A stretch of 64,000 nt of DNA from assembly GCA_026874595.1 (NCBI GenBank), contig CM049314.1, positions 23,449,729 to 23,513,728 on the forward strand. Reading direction: 5' to 3'. The DNA is from Sipunculus nudus (taxonomy: Eukaryota; Annelida; Sipuncula; Golfingiida; Sipunculidae). The notes below the pieces were generated by a model that had not been told where the DNA came from, made no database searches, and worked only from the letters and a program-made list of their open reading frames with translations. Position 1 is the stretch's first letter. Each line of letters opens with the position of its first letter. Both the position numbers and the translations under genes were made by a program. This document shows, one piece after another, positions 14,490 through 26,107 of this stretch.

Positions 14490-16513
14490 TTTTTCTCTGT
14501 TTTGGAGACCTCAAAAGATGCCGTGATCTGTTAACAGGGCACAAATCGTAACAGCTGCACCTGGAATCTTCTCACTTTACATCCAGGGAGGTCCATGAAA
14601 AGTCTTTTCGGAAACCTGGAATTAGGTCTCTGTTTCCCATATTCTTCCATCTATGGGGCTCAGCAGTACCCCCCCATAATAATAAAAAATTCGATACAAA
14701 AGCTCAAATATCTGAACAACTAATGCATTGATCACCATGATTCTTTGCACGAATATATATCATGGAGTGTTTTATCAGTTTCTGCAGACTGTTGGTGCAA
14801 CCTGTATTTTTTTTATTTTTTTAAATTTTTTTCTCTATTTTTGAGACCACAAAAGATGCTGTCATCTGTTAACAGGGCACAAATCGTAACAGCTACACCT
14901 GGAATCTTCTCACTTTACATCCAGAGAGGTACATGAAAAGTCTTCTTGGAAACCTCGAATTAGGTCTCTGTTACCCATTTTCTTCCATCTATGGGGCTCA
15001 AAGTACACCCCAGTATAATAAATAATTTGATACAAAAGCTCAAATTTCTGAACAACTAATGCATTGAACACCATGATTATTTGCTTGGATATTAATCATG
15101 GAATGTTTTATCAGTTTCTGCAGACTGGTGGCCCCATCTCTATTTTTTCGATTTTTCACAATTTTTTTTCTCTGTTTTTGAGATCTCAAAAGATGCCGTG
15201 ATCTGTTAGCAGGGCACAAATCGTAACCCCTGGACCTGGAATCTTCTCCCTTTACATTCAGAGAGGTCCATGAAAAGTCTTCTTGTAAACCTGGAATTAG
15301 GTCTCTGTTACCCATATTCTTCCATCTATGGGGCTCAGCAGTACCCCCCCCCCCCCCAGAATAATAAAAAATTTGATACAAAAGCTCAAATATCTGAACA
15401 ACTAATGCATTGATCACCATGATTCTTTGCATGAATATATATCATGGAGTGTTTTATCAGTTTCTGCGGACAGTTGGTGCAACCTGTATTTTTTTATATT
15501 TTACAATTTTTTTCTCTATTTTTGAGACCTCAAAATATGCTGTCATCTGTTAACAGGGCACAAATCATAACCGCTGGACCTGGAATCTTCTCACTTTACA
15601 TCAGAGACGTACATGAAAAGTCTTCTTTGAAATCTGGAATTAGGTCCCTGTTACCCATATTCTTCCATCTATGCATTGGGCTCCGCAGTACCCCCCAGAA
15701 TAATAAAAAAATTTGATACAAAAGCTCAAATATCTGAACAACTAATGCATTGATCACCATGATTCTTTGCACGAATATTTATCATGGAGTGTTTTATTAG
15801 TTTCTGCAGACTGGTAGCGCCACCTGTATTTTTTTATTTTTTACGATTTTTTTCTCTATTTTGATGCCTCAAAAGATGCTGTCATCTGTTAACAGGGCAC
15901 TAATCGTAACAGCTGGACCTGGAATCTTCTCACTTTACATCCAGAGAGGTACATGAAAAGTCTTCTTGGAAACCTGGAATTAGGTCTCTGTTACCCATAT
16001 TCTTCCATCTATGGGGCTCGAAGTACCCCCCAGATTTATAAAAAATTTGATACAAAAGCTCAAATTTCTGAACAACTAATGCATTGAACACCATGATTAT
16101 TTGCTTGGATATTAATCATGGAATATTTTATCAGTTTCTGCAGACTGGTGGCCCCATCTCTATTTTTTCGATTTTTCACAATTTTTTTTCTCTGTTTTTG
16201 AGACCTCAAAAGATACCGTGATCTGTTAACAGGGCACAAATCGTAACCTCTGGACCTGGAATCTTTTCACTTTACATTCAGAGAGGTCCATGAAAAGTCT
16301 TCTTGTAAACCTGGAATTAGGTCTCTGTTACCCATATTCTTCCATCTATGGGGCTCAGCAGTAACCCCCCCCCCCCCAGAATAATAAAAAAATTGATACA
16401 AAAGCTCAAATATCTGAACAACTAATGCATTGATCACCATGATTCTTTGCACGAATATATATCATGGAGTGTTTTATCAGTTTCTGCAGACTGGTGGCGC
16501 AACCTGTATTTTT
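14490..16513 (+). repeat. Continuation of the 338-bp array, about six units
   Basis: The array resumes mid-unit after the nested element. From about 15,050 to 16,440 it matches roughly 7,360-8,750 unit for unit at an offset near 7,690, sharing private variants such as CAGATTTATAAAAAATTTG and the same expanded C run. The two sides are therefore copies of one segment within the array. Confidence 0.9.
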
Positions 16514-18595
16514 AGCTCAGCTGACTGAAAGTCATCTGAGCTATAGCGATCACTCTTTGTCCGTCGTCCGTCTGTCTGTCTGTCTGTCTGTCCGTCTGTT
16601 CGTCTGTCCGTCTGTCTGTCCGTTAACCAGGCACAAATCGTAACCGCTAGAACTGGAATCTTCTTACTTGACATCCTGGGAGGTCCATGAAAAATCTCCT
16701 TGGAAACCAGAAATTAGGTCTCTGTTACCAATATCCTTCGAGCTATGGGGCCCCAAAGTACCCCCCAGAAAAGTCCAAAATTTCATACAAAAACTTCAAT
16801 ATCTCATTAACTACTTGACTGATGGTCATGATTTTTGGCATACATATTGATCATGAGAGGTTCCATCAGTTCCTGAAGACAGGTGGCGCCACCTGTATTT
16901 TTCGATTTTTTACGAATTTTTTTCTATTTTTAGAGAATTTTAAAAATGTGAACATCTGTTAACAAGGCACAAATCGTAATGACTGGACTTAGAATCTTCA
17001 TTCTCAACACACTAAGAGACCAATGAAAAGTCTCCATGGAAACCAGAAATTAGGTCTCTGTTTCCCATATTCTTCGAGCTATGGAGCCCCAAATACCCCC
17101 AAGAAAAGTAAAAAATTTCAAACAAAAACTTCAATATCTCATTAAATACTTGACTGATGGTCATGATTTGTGGCATAACTATTGTTCATGAGATGTGTCA
17201 TCACTTCCTGCAGACTGGTGGTGCCACCTTTATTGTTCGATTTTTTACGATTTTTTCCTCTATTTTTGAGACCTTTAAGGATGCTGTCATCTGTTAGCAT
17301 GGCACAAATCGTAACAACTGGACCTAGAATCTTCATTCTTGACACACTGAGAGGTCCATGAAAAATATCCTTGGAAACCAGAAATTAGGTCTCTGTTAAC
17401 CATATCCTTCGAGCTATGGGGCCCCAAAGTACCCCCCCCCCCCCCCCCGAGTAGTCAAAAATTTCATACAAAAACTTCAATATCTCATTAACTACTTGAC
17501 TGATGGTCATGATTTGTGGCATAACTATTGGTCATGAGATGTGTCATCACTTCTTGCAGACTGGTGGTGCCACCTGTATCGTTCGATTTTTTACAATTTT
17601 TTCCTCTATTTTTGAGACCTTTAAGGATGCTGTCATCTGTTAGCATGGCAAAAATAGTAATGACTGGACCTAGAATCTTCATTCTCAACACACTAGAAGA
17701 CCTATGAAAAGTCTCCATGGAAACCAAAATTAGGTCTCTGTTACCCATATTCTTCGAGCTATGGAGCCCCAAAGTACCCCCAAGGAAAGTAAAAAATTTC
17801 ATACAAAAACTTCAATATCTCAATAACTACATCACTGATGGTCATGATTTTTGGCATACATATTGATTATGAAATGTTCCATCAGTTCCTGCAGACTTGT
17901 GGCGCCACCTGTATTGTTTGATTTTTTACGATTTTTTCCTCTATTTTTGAGACCTTTAAGGATGCTGTCATCTGTTAACGTGGCACAAATCATAACGACT
18001 GGACCTAGAATCTTCATTCTCGACACATTGAGAGACCTATGAAAAGTCTCCATGGAAACCAAAATTAGGTTTCTGTTACCCATATTCTTCGAGCTATGGA
18101 GCCCTAAAGTACCCCCAAGAAAAGTAAAAAATTTCATACAAAAACTTCAATATCTCATTAACTACTTGAATGATGGTCATGATTTGTGGCATAACTATTG
18201 ATCATGAGATGTGTCATCTGTTCCTGCAGACTGGTGGCGCCACCTGTATTGTTTGATTTTTTACGATTTTTTCCTCTGTTTTTGAGACCTTTAAGGATGC
18301 TGTCATCTGTTAGCATGGCAAAAATAGTAATGACTGGACCTAGAATCTTCATTCTCAACACACTAGAAAACCTATGAAAAGTCTCCATGGAAACCAGAAA
18401 TTAGGTCTCTGTTACCCATATCCTTCGAGCTATGGGGCCCCAAAGTACCCCCCCCCCCCGAGTAGTCAAAAATTTCATACAAAAACTTCAATATCTCAAT
18501 AACTACATCACTGATGGTCATGATTTTTGGCATACATATTGATTATGAAATGTTCCATCAGTTCCTGCAGACTGGTGGCGCCACCTATGTTATCT
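16514..18595 (+). mobile_element. Tandem-bodied element head with diverged units
   Basis: A new head, AGCTCAGCTGACTGAAAGTC, starts at 16,514 straight after a satellite unit's CCTGTATTTTT. A (TCYG)n tract follows (about 16,558-16,623), then six diverged units of about 340 bases. These carry the intact palindrome GGTGGCGCCACC or a near form, plus features absent from the satellite: TTCGAGCTATGG, AACTTCAATATCTCATTAACT and TTTTTGGCATACATATTGA. Its own tail is not obvious; the tail at 24,251 is a candidate. Confidence 0.75.
17432..17448 (+). repeat. C17 run inside a unit
   Basis: Seventeen consecutive C at the GTACCCCCC site of the tandem unit. Similar expansions at the same site of other units occur near 580, 7,660, 15,347, 16,365 and 18,449. 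Confidence 0.95.
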
Positions 18596-19356
18596 ATCAA
18601 GAGGGTACAAATTGCAACAACTGGACCTAGAAACTTCATTCTTGTCATGCAAGGAGGCCCATGAAGAGTGCCTGTGGAAACTTGAAATTAGGTCTCTGTT
18701 ACCCATATCCTTCAAGCTATAGGACTCTGAAGTATCCCTCAGAATAATGGACAATTTGATACAAAAGCTGAAGTATCTGAACAACTAATACGGAGATCAT
18801 CATGATTCTTTGCATGGATATTGACCATTAAGTGTTTTTAGCTCAGCTGACTGTAAGTCATCTGAAGTATCCCTCAGAATAATGGACAATTTGATACAAA
18901 AGCTCAAGTATCTAAACAACTATTGCAGTGATCACCATGATTCTTTGCATGGATATTGATCATGGAATGTGTCATCAGTTTCTGCAGTATGGTGGCGCCA
19001 CCTGTTTTTTTTTATTTTTACGATTTTTTTTCTCTATTTTTGAGACCTCATAAGATGCGGTCATCTGTTAACATGGCACAAATAGTAACAACTGGACCTA
19101 GAATCTTCTCTCTTGACATGCTGAGAGGCCCATGAAAAGTTTCCTTAAAAACTTGAAATTAGGTCTCTGTTACCTATAACCTCTGAGCTATGGGGCTCCG
19201 AAGTACCCCCCAGAATAATGGAAAATTTGATACAAAAGCTCAAGTATCTGAACAATTATTATATTGATCACCATGATTCTTTGCATGGATATTGATCATG
19301 AAATGTTTCATCAGTTTCTGCATTCTGGTGGCGCCACCTGTATTTTTTCAATTTTT
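18596..19356 (+). repeat. Older, rearranged units with a truncated head at 18,840
   Basis: At 18,596 one unit jumps from its palindrome straight to the ACAACTGGACCTAGAA part, an internal deletion. At 18,840 a head (AGCTCAGCTGACTGTAAGTC) runs directly into unit sequence (GAAGTATCCCTCAGAATAAT), having lost its (TCCG)n tract. A unit follows with GGTGGCGCCACCTG at about 18,990 and another near 19,328. Confidence 0.7.
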
Positions 19357-20551
19357 AGCTCAGCTGACTGAAAGTCATCTGAGCTGTAGGGATCACCTTT
19401 TGTCCGTCATCCGTCCGGCCATCCAGGCGTCTGTCTGTTAACAGGGCACAAATCGTAACCGCTAGACCGGGAATCTTCTTACTTGAAATCCTGGGAGGTC
19501 TATGGAAATTCTCCTTGTAAACCTGAAATTAGGTCACTGTGACCTATATTCTTCGAGCTATGGGGTTCTGAAGTACCCCCCAGAATAATGCAAAATTTAA
19601 TACAAAAGCTCAAGTATCTGAACAACTAATGCATTAATCACCATGATTCTTTGCATGGATATTGATCATGGAGTGTTTCATCAATTTCTGGAGATTGGTG
19701 GCGCCACCTATATTTTTTTTATTTTTTACGATTTTTTTTTCTCTACTTTTGTGATCTTTAAACATTTGGTCATCTGTAAACAGGGCACAAATCATAATGA
19801 CTGGACCTAGAATCTTCTGTCCTCACCTCCAGGGAAGCCCATAAAAGGTCTACATGGAAACCTGAAATAAGGTCCCTGTTACCCATATTCTGTGAGCTAT
19901 GGGGCTCTGAAGTACCCCCCAGAATAAAGATTTGGTCATATATTAACAGGGCACAAATCATAATGACTGGACCTAGAATCTTCTGTCCTCACCTCCAGGG
20001 AAGCCCATAAAAGGTCTATATGGAAACCCGAAATAAGGTCCCTGTTACCCATATCCTTCATGCTCTGGGGCTCCGAAGTACTCCCCAGAATAAAGATTTG
20101 GTCATCTGTTAACAGAGCACAAATTATAATGACTTGACCTAGAATCTCCTTTCTTGATATGCTGGGAGGCCCCTGAAAAGTCTCCTTGTGCACCTGAAAT
20201 TACATCTCTGTTACCCATATCCTTCATCCTATGCGGCTTTGAAATACCCCCCAGAATAAACATTTGGATTTGTTAACAGGGCACAAATCATAATAACTGG
20301 ACCTAGAATTTTATTTTTTGACATGCTGGGAGACCCCTGAAAAGTCATCTTGTAAACCTTGAAAATAGGTGTCTGTTACCCATATCCTTCATGCTACAGA
20401 GCTCCATAGTACCCCAATGAATATTGGATGATTTTATACAAAAGGTCAAGTTTGGAAAAAGTATTTAATTCAAATTTGACATTCAGATGATAAAATTACT
20501 TTTGTCAATGTCTTCCTGGTCAGCTGAGCGTCATGACCCCTGGGTCACTTG
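19357..20551 (+). mobile_element. Complete 1.2-kb tandem-bodied element nested in a unit
   Basis: The head AGCTCAGCTGACTGAAAGTC starts after GGCGCCACCTGTATTTTTTC and a further T-run. A (TCCG)-type tract, one full unit and three shortened units (about 160-190 bases, centred near 19,790, 19,950 and 20,110) follow. The tail GTCAGCTGAGCGTCATGACC...GGGTCACTTG ends at 20,551. The split unit then continues (T-run, ACAAATTTTTTCTG, GAGACCTCAAAAGAAGC). This is the cleanest short copy and defines head, body and tail. Confidence 0.82.
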
Positions 20552-21141
20552 TTTTTTTTTTTTTTTACAAATTTTTTCTGTATTTTTGAGACCTCAAAAG
20601 AAGCTGTCATCTGTTAACAGGGCACAAATTGTAACCGCTGGACCTGGAATCTTCTCACTTTACATCAGAGAGGTACATGAAAAGTCTTCTTGGAAACCTG
20701 GAATTAGGTCTCTGTTACCCATATTCTTCCATCTATGGGGCTCCCCAGTACCCCCCAGAATAATAAAAAGTTTGATACAAAAGCTCAAATATCTGAACAA
20801 CTAATGCATTGATCACCATGATTCTTTGCACGAATATTTATCATGGAGTGTTTCATCAGTTTCTGCAGACTGGTGGTGCTACCTGTATTTTTTCAATTTT
20901 TTACTATTATTTTTATCTATTTTTGAGATCTTAAAAGATGCGGTCATCTGTTAACAGGGCACAAATCGTAACAACTAGACCTAGAATCTTCTTTCTTGAC
21001 ATGTTGGGAGGGCTATGAAAAGTCTTCTTGGAAACATGAAATTAGGTCTCTGTCGCTCATATTGTCCGACTTATGGGGCTCCGAAATACCCCCCAGAATA
21101 ATAAAAAATTTCATACAAAAGTTCAAGTATCTGAACAACTA
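20552..21141 (+). repeat. Resumed units of the 338-bp family
   Basis: The right part of the interrupted unit plus about one and a half further units, with the usual landmarks (GTTAACAGGGCACAAAT at about 20,612 and 20,951; CCCCCCAGAATAATAAAA at about 20,752 and 21,090). Confidence 0.85.
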
Positions 21142-21280
21142 ATTTCAGGTTTCCACAGAGACTTTTCATTGACTTCCCTTGATGTCAGGTAAGAAGATTC
21201 CAGGTCCAGTGGTTACAATTATTGCCCTTTTAACAGATGACAGCTACTTCGAAGGTCTCAAAAATAGAGAAAAGAATTGG
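21142..21280 (-). repeat. Inverted fragment of the 338-bp unit
   Basis: Reading the minus strand gives the unit's order: CTCTATTTTTGAGACCTTCG, ATCTGTTAAAAGGGCA, CCACTGGACCTGGAATCTTC, then AAAGTCTCTGTGGAAACCTG. Plus-strand units lie immediately to the left, so orientation flips at about 21,142. Confidence 0.8.
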
Positions 21281-22756
21281 TGCACATGGCTAGAAATGAT
21301 GTCAGTATTGCATGTTTGTTTTAAGTTATCGGCACTTTGTAAAAAATCAAGAAATATATTTACCCCCTTAACATGAGAATTGCTGAAGGTAGAGATTTTT
21401 TGCCAGGGATATAACATTATTTAATCAAGATTCAATTGTATTCCCAAAATTAGTTTTTATAAGTTATTAGCATAAATATAAAATATATAAATTTAAAATC
21501 AGTACCTTAAATTGTGCTCAACTTCGGATATGGTATGTTTTTTCCCTGTAAGCACTGTTGATTTTTATATCTTGCACATGTAAGGATTTTAGCTTATAAA
21601 AGGAATTGATCAAAAACTAGCTTTTGTGAAAGTTTAAATGATACCATAGGCTGTGCTGAAGCCCCTCTATATGTCCCTACATTGACTTTTCAGGCCAATT
21701 AAAATAAAAAAAATGCATGCTTGAAGCTAGGCACTCTGCAGCCAGCCAGCTCTTGGGTTGCTTCGAATTCAGCTAGATCTAACTGTCCAACCCCCCTCTT
21801 CTAATATTTGTTTTGGCCATAAACATAACAATAAACTTTTTTTATTGTTATTATTTAATTATTATTTAATCATTTGTTAATGATAAGAACTTAAAAAAAA
21901 AATAAATGGAAAAGGAATTTATAGTTAATGAGTTACAGGGAATTACCTTGCAATTACTGATCATTTATTGATCTTCCATGGATGGCCAAAATTGTATTTC
22001 AAATGACACCATGCAGTCACCATTGGGTATTTTTCATTTCAACCATAAAAATGAAAAGTAAATAATTAAAAAAAATTGTTGTTTACTATTAGGGATTATA
22101 TGAAGCAAGAAAATGATAGACAAGGATGCAGTTGATTATATTAAATTAATCTAAATTTCCAGGTCTTTGCCAGGTGTTTAACTTGTTGGTTATATTTATT
22201 ACAAAATTTAAAAAAATATGTCAAAACTTTAAAATATTACTCAGACAATTGCTCATTAAAGATTTTAATATGTTTGACTTATAACTCATTGGTTGTAACA
22301 GTTGTTACATGATACTGGCTAAATAATCAAAATTTATATTACTGATCCTTTATTTCAGTTAATAAAATTAAACATTCCCAACTCCATTTTACTCCTGATA
22401 TAATATATTGGGTGTTTTAATCCTTGGATTAATTTTAACACATGTATTAGTTTCATAGCTGAGAATACTTTTTTTTCCTGGTACCATTTAAAAAATATAA
22501 ATATTCAAATTTTTCCTGTTAGTGCTGTGGGTTTAATTTTCACAGCATGTACACATAAGCATTTCATCTGTTAAAATCTGAAATTTGAAACTGATTGATC
22601 AAAAGCTGTAGATTTCATTCAAGTTTTCAAGCACCATGTCTTGATTGTTTACATCAGGTCAGTATAAATGCAGTGTACTGGGCAGTTACATAACACCTTC
22701 AGGTCTGACCTACTGCCACTGTGAGTGTCTGGGTCAGGCAGTAATTACCAGAGAGC

Positions 22757-22882
22757 CTCTCTTTCTCTCTTTCTTTTTCTCTCTCTCTGACAGTCTAGCT
22801 CGCTCTTTTGTCTCCCTCTCTCTCTCTCTCTCTACATGACAGTCTAGCTCTCTCTCTCCTACTTTTTCTCTTTCTCTCTCCA

Positions 22883-22927
<45 letters not shown>

Positions 22928-22929
22928 CC
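22757..22929. repeat. CT-rich microsatellite, then (CA)n
   Basis: Interrupted (CT)n and (TTTC)n tracts, ending in a pure CT run of about 40 bases (to 22,920) and a short CA run. It lies in the body of the subfamily-B element. Confidence 0.95.
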
Positions 22930-23396
22930 TTAATTGCCTCCCTTCCTCCCTCCAGCCCATTCTGCAATTTAGAAATGTGAATCAACTGAAATATTCACAA
23001 TCACATTGTATATGTTATACTGTAAATTTATAGTAACATTTGTAAACCTGGAAAAAAATTATGTAATGAAAAAAAGGAATTAATGCAAATATTGTTAATT
23101 TTTTCCTGGCTCAGTAGAGTGGGAAAAAAAAGATTTGCTTTGTTTCTCCATCTTTCTGCCTGTTTTAAATATTTAATGATCATGAATAAACTTTTTTTCT
23201 TATAAGCACTGTTGAATTAAATTTCATATTCTGTATGTATATGCAAGGGTGTTGTAACTCTCACCATCCCCTTCTTCATCCCACTGAGGCTTTGCTCCTT
23301 GGCACTGTGAACTATAGTTCTATGGCTATAGCATAAAATTTCATGATTAAAGAATATATCTACAGAGAGACAGAGGCGTTGTAACTCTGATCATAA

Positions 23397-23418
23397 CCCC
23401 CCCCCCCCCCCCCCCCCC
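23397..23418 (+). repeat. C22 homopolymer
   Basis: Twenty-two consecutive C after GATCATAA, within the subfamily-B body. Confidence 0.95.
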
Positions 23419-24392
23419 AATCAAGTCATTGCACCTGTGGAGTGGGAACGTTATGGCAACTGTATACATATCATAAAATTGATAAAAAAGGTTTACTAAA
23501 TAAATTGGATCTCATTAGACAAGTATGTAAACTGTTGAACTGTCAACAGCCTATCAAAAAGGTAACCAATGGAAACGCATGGTCAGATCTCAAAATATTA
23601 TTTGCAACATTTTCTTCAATCATATCAACCAAACATGGCCTAGTTTACCTCTTCCTCTCAAACTTTATCTACATTTCATCAAATTTTTAAGATTTTACCT
23701 TCCAGGTGTTTCAGTACTGTTGACTATTTGTCCATAGGTACCTATGTACATGCCAGAAATTATGTCAATATTTTGTAATATGTAGACGTCATGGGCATCA
23801 AAATAATTTACTTTGTCAAGACTGAAGAGATATCATGTCAAACAGTCACAAATTTATAAATCCCCTCATCAGCATAGTTAATCTTAACCTTATATCTGTC
23901 AAATTGAAATCTTGCAGTTTTCCATACACTATAAATCCTTCAACAAACAGCCTTATCATCATTATACCATTGCTTAGTATACTGTCATTGCATTCATATT
24001 TGCTCAAATAAATTGTTTTTTCAACCCCTCCCAAATAAATAAAAAATAAACCACTATATTTTACTCCATATTAATCCATCAGTCAGGTTATTTCATACAT
24101 CAATCACTCACATATTACATTATATTCCTTTATTAAAGCCCAACATGACCATGATATTCATGAGCTTTATCGACTAAATATAGTATCACAATGGTGATAC
24201 ATTTATAGTCCAATCATGATCAGCTGAGTGCCGTGACCCATGGGTCCCTTGTTTTTATTTATCAGACCTTCAAATGAAACGGTCATCTGACTGAAAGCCC
24301 ACTGAAATCCATTTCCTAGGATTCTTCACAAAATTCATGATATTTTTTCATTCTTGCTGTCATTTTGCTCATTGTTCAACATTCCTTGAATT

Positions 24393-24424
24393 TAGCTGAG
24401 CGTCAAGGCCCATGGGCAACTAGT
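24393..24424 (+). mobile_element. Degenerate element tail
   Basis: AGCTGAGCGTCAAGGCCCATGGGCAACTAG matches the family tail with substitutions. It lies about 140 bases beyond the previous tail with part of a unit between. It would fit the outer boundary of a larger element that encloses the array to its left, but no matching head is in the window. Confidence 0.55.
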
Positions 24425-24799
24425 TAACATACATGTAGTCTTATTCACAGAGTTTTCATTTTCTGAACAATTCACTTTAGCTGGTATTACAGTTTTGAAA
24501 CCCTTATTAAGGTAAATGTCACGACAGCTGGTTCAAATCCTTTTAGGCCAAGTTTCCTCCTGCTAAGAGGACATGTATGTATTTTTCTTTCTGCAAATTA
24601 TGAATTCTGGATTGGTAAGATTTTAATAACCTCATGTATAGTACTTCTATATAGTTAAACTGTCTTCTAGAGTTGTGTTTGTTATTCTGTTACCTTTCAT
24701 TGCTATTTACTGATAGGTTACCTTGTGTGAGTGGCCTTGTAATGTGGTTCTCTCAAAGAATGGAATAATTAAAGAATAATTAATATATTGATTATTTTA

Positions 24800-25290
24800 T
24801 AATAAAAATTCTTATTACATGAATATGAATCATTATAATTATAATTTTAATAATAATAATTGAAATAAAAAAAATAATAATTAAATCAATAATGATAATA
24901 ACAAAATAATGCGAAAAATTACAAATAAATTCACTGCTACTACCACTTATAATAAAAAATAAAATAAAAAATATTAATAATGATAATTATTATAATTATG
25001 ATAATGATATTTCATTTTTGTCCTATTTGTTGTATATATTTTTTATGATATTACATTTTTGTGATATTATTTTAGCAATTGCTTTTTAGAACAGCAACAA
25101 AAATTATTATAATTATTATTAAGATAGTAATGGTAATAATGGTTAATAACAGTAATACTAGTAATACTAATAGTGACAAAAATATTTATGTAATAACAAA
25201 AAAAATAAAAATAAATTTACTGCTACTACTTCTGATAATAATAATAATAATAATAAAAATAATAAAAATAATAATAAAAAAAATAATAAG

Positions 25291-25341
<51 letters not shown>

Positions 25342-26050
25342 TTTATTATTATTATTTTTACCTTATTTATATTGTATCATATATATATATTTTTGTGATA
25401 TTACATTTTTGTGATATTATTTTAGCAGATGCGTTTTAAAAACAACAATAATATGATTTTATTATTATCGAATAATAATAACAACAACAAAATAATAATT
25501 ATTGTAAATGGTAATAATAGAAATAATTATAATAATTCTACTAATATTAATATATAAGTCAAACCAAGGAGCTAAATAATAAAATCAAATAAATATTAGT
25601 TTAATCAAATTTAAGAAACAATGAAATAATTAAGGCGTAAATGTAATTCATATTTGTTACAAATAATGTGTTAATATATACTTTTATATATTTTGGTGAT
25701 ATTATACTAGTGATATATTATTTTTCTGACTTTGTAATATTAATTATATTGTTATATACTATATTTCTTTACATTATATTTTATGTTATATTTTTCTTAT
25801 ATAAATTTTTTCTGATATTTTAATTAATTATATTATAGAGTTATTAAAAAATATATTTTTCTGATACCACATTTTTTTGTGTTATTATATTTTGTATGAT
25901 ATAATTTGTAAGATGTTAAGTGTGATATTTTATTATTTTAATATATTTATATATTATTTTTAAATGTTTTTGTTAGATATTATATTTATAATGCAGTTTT
26001 TTATATTATATTTATGTTACAGTTTCACATGATATAATTTTTAAAAATTA
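24800..26050. repeat. Very AT-rich stretch with (ATT)n and (AAT)n tracts
   Basis: Poly-purine/pyrimidine AT trinucleotide runs, including a (TTA)n run at about 25,297-25,340. The 111-codon open frame at 25,079 is only Ile/Leu/Lys/Asn from these triplets and is not a gene. Two related segments (25,030-25,090 and 25,375-25,440), each with TTTTTGTGATATTACATTTT or close to it, indicate an old local duplication. Confidence 0.85.
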
Positions 26051-26058
26051 TATTTCAG

Positions 26059-26107
26059 ATCATTTGATCCATCTGCCAGGAGAAAGGGAGGACTCTCCAC
26101 CATGCAG
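26059..26107 (+). CDS. FASTKD-like protein: internal exon before the RAP domain
   Basis: A 49-base exon. The acceptor is TTATATTTCAG ending at 26,058; the donor CAG|GTATTA starts at 26,108. Entering with two bases to complete a codon, it reads HLIHLPGEREDSPPC and leaves AG, which joins the first G of the exon at 40,380 to make Arg. Only this reading continues in frame into both later exons, which is the main reason to accept so short an exon. The residues fit the linker before a RAP domain, but the exon itself is not diagnostic. Earlier exons, which should carry the FAST_1 and FAST_2 regions of a FASTKD protein, were not found in the window and presumably lie to the left. The following intron is 14,272 bases. 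Confidence 0.55.

Larger units (their letters stand above)
21281..24251 (+). mobile_element. Headless subfamily-B element body and tail
   Basis: Sequence from about 21,290 is collinear with 12,900-14,489. Shared parts include GGCACTTTGTAAAAAATCAA, ACACCATGCAGTCACC at about 22,006 (against 13,631), and CAAGCACCATGT at 22,628 (against 12,617). No head is present; the inverted unit fragment sits where it should be. The interior holds a CT-rich stretch and a C22 run. The tail CAGCTGAGTGCCGTGACCCA...GGGTCCCTTG ends at 24,251, followed by a T-run and a degraded unit (TTTATCAGACCTTCAAATG). No protein-coding frame was recognised. Confidence 0.7.

Noticed and set aside
25079-25414. 111-codon frame
   Set aside because: It consists of Ile/Leu/Lys/Asn runs encoded by ATT/AAT microsatellites.
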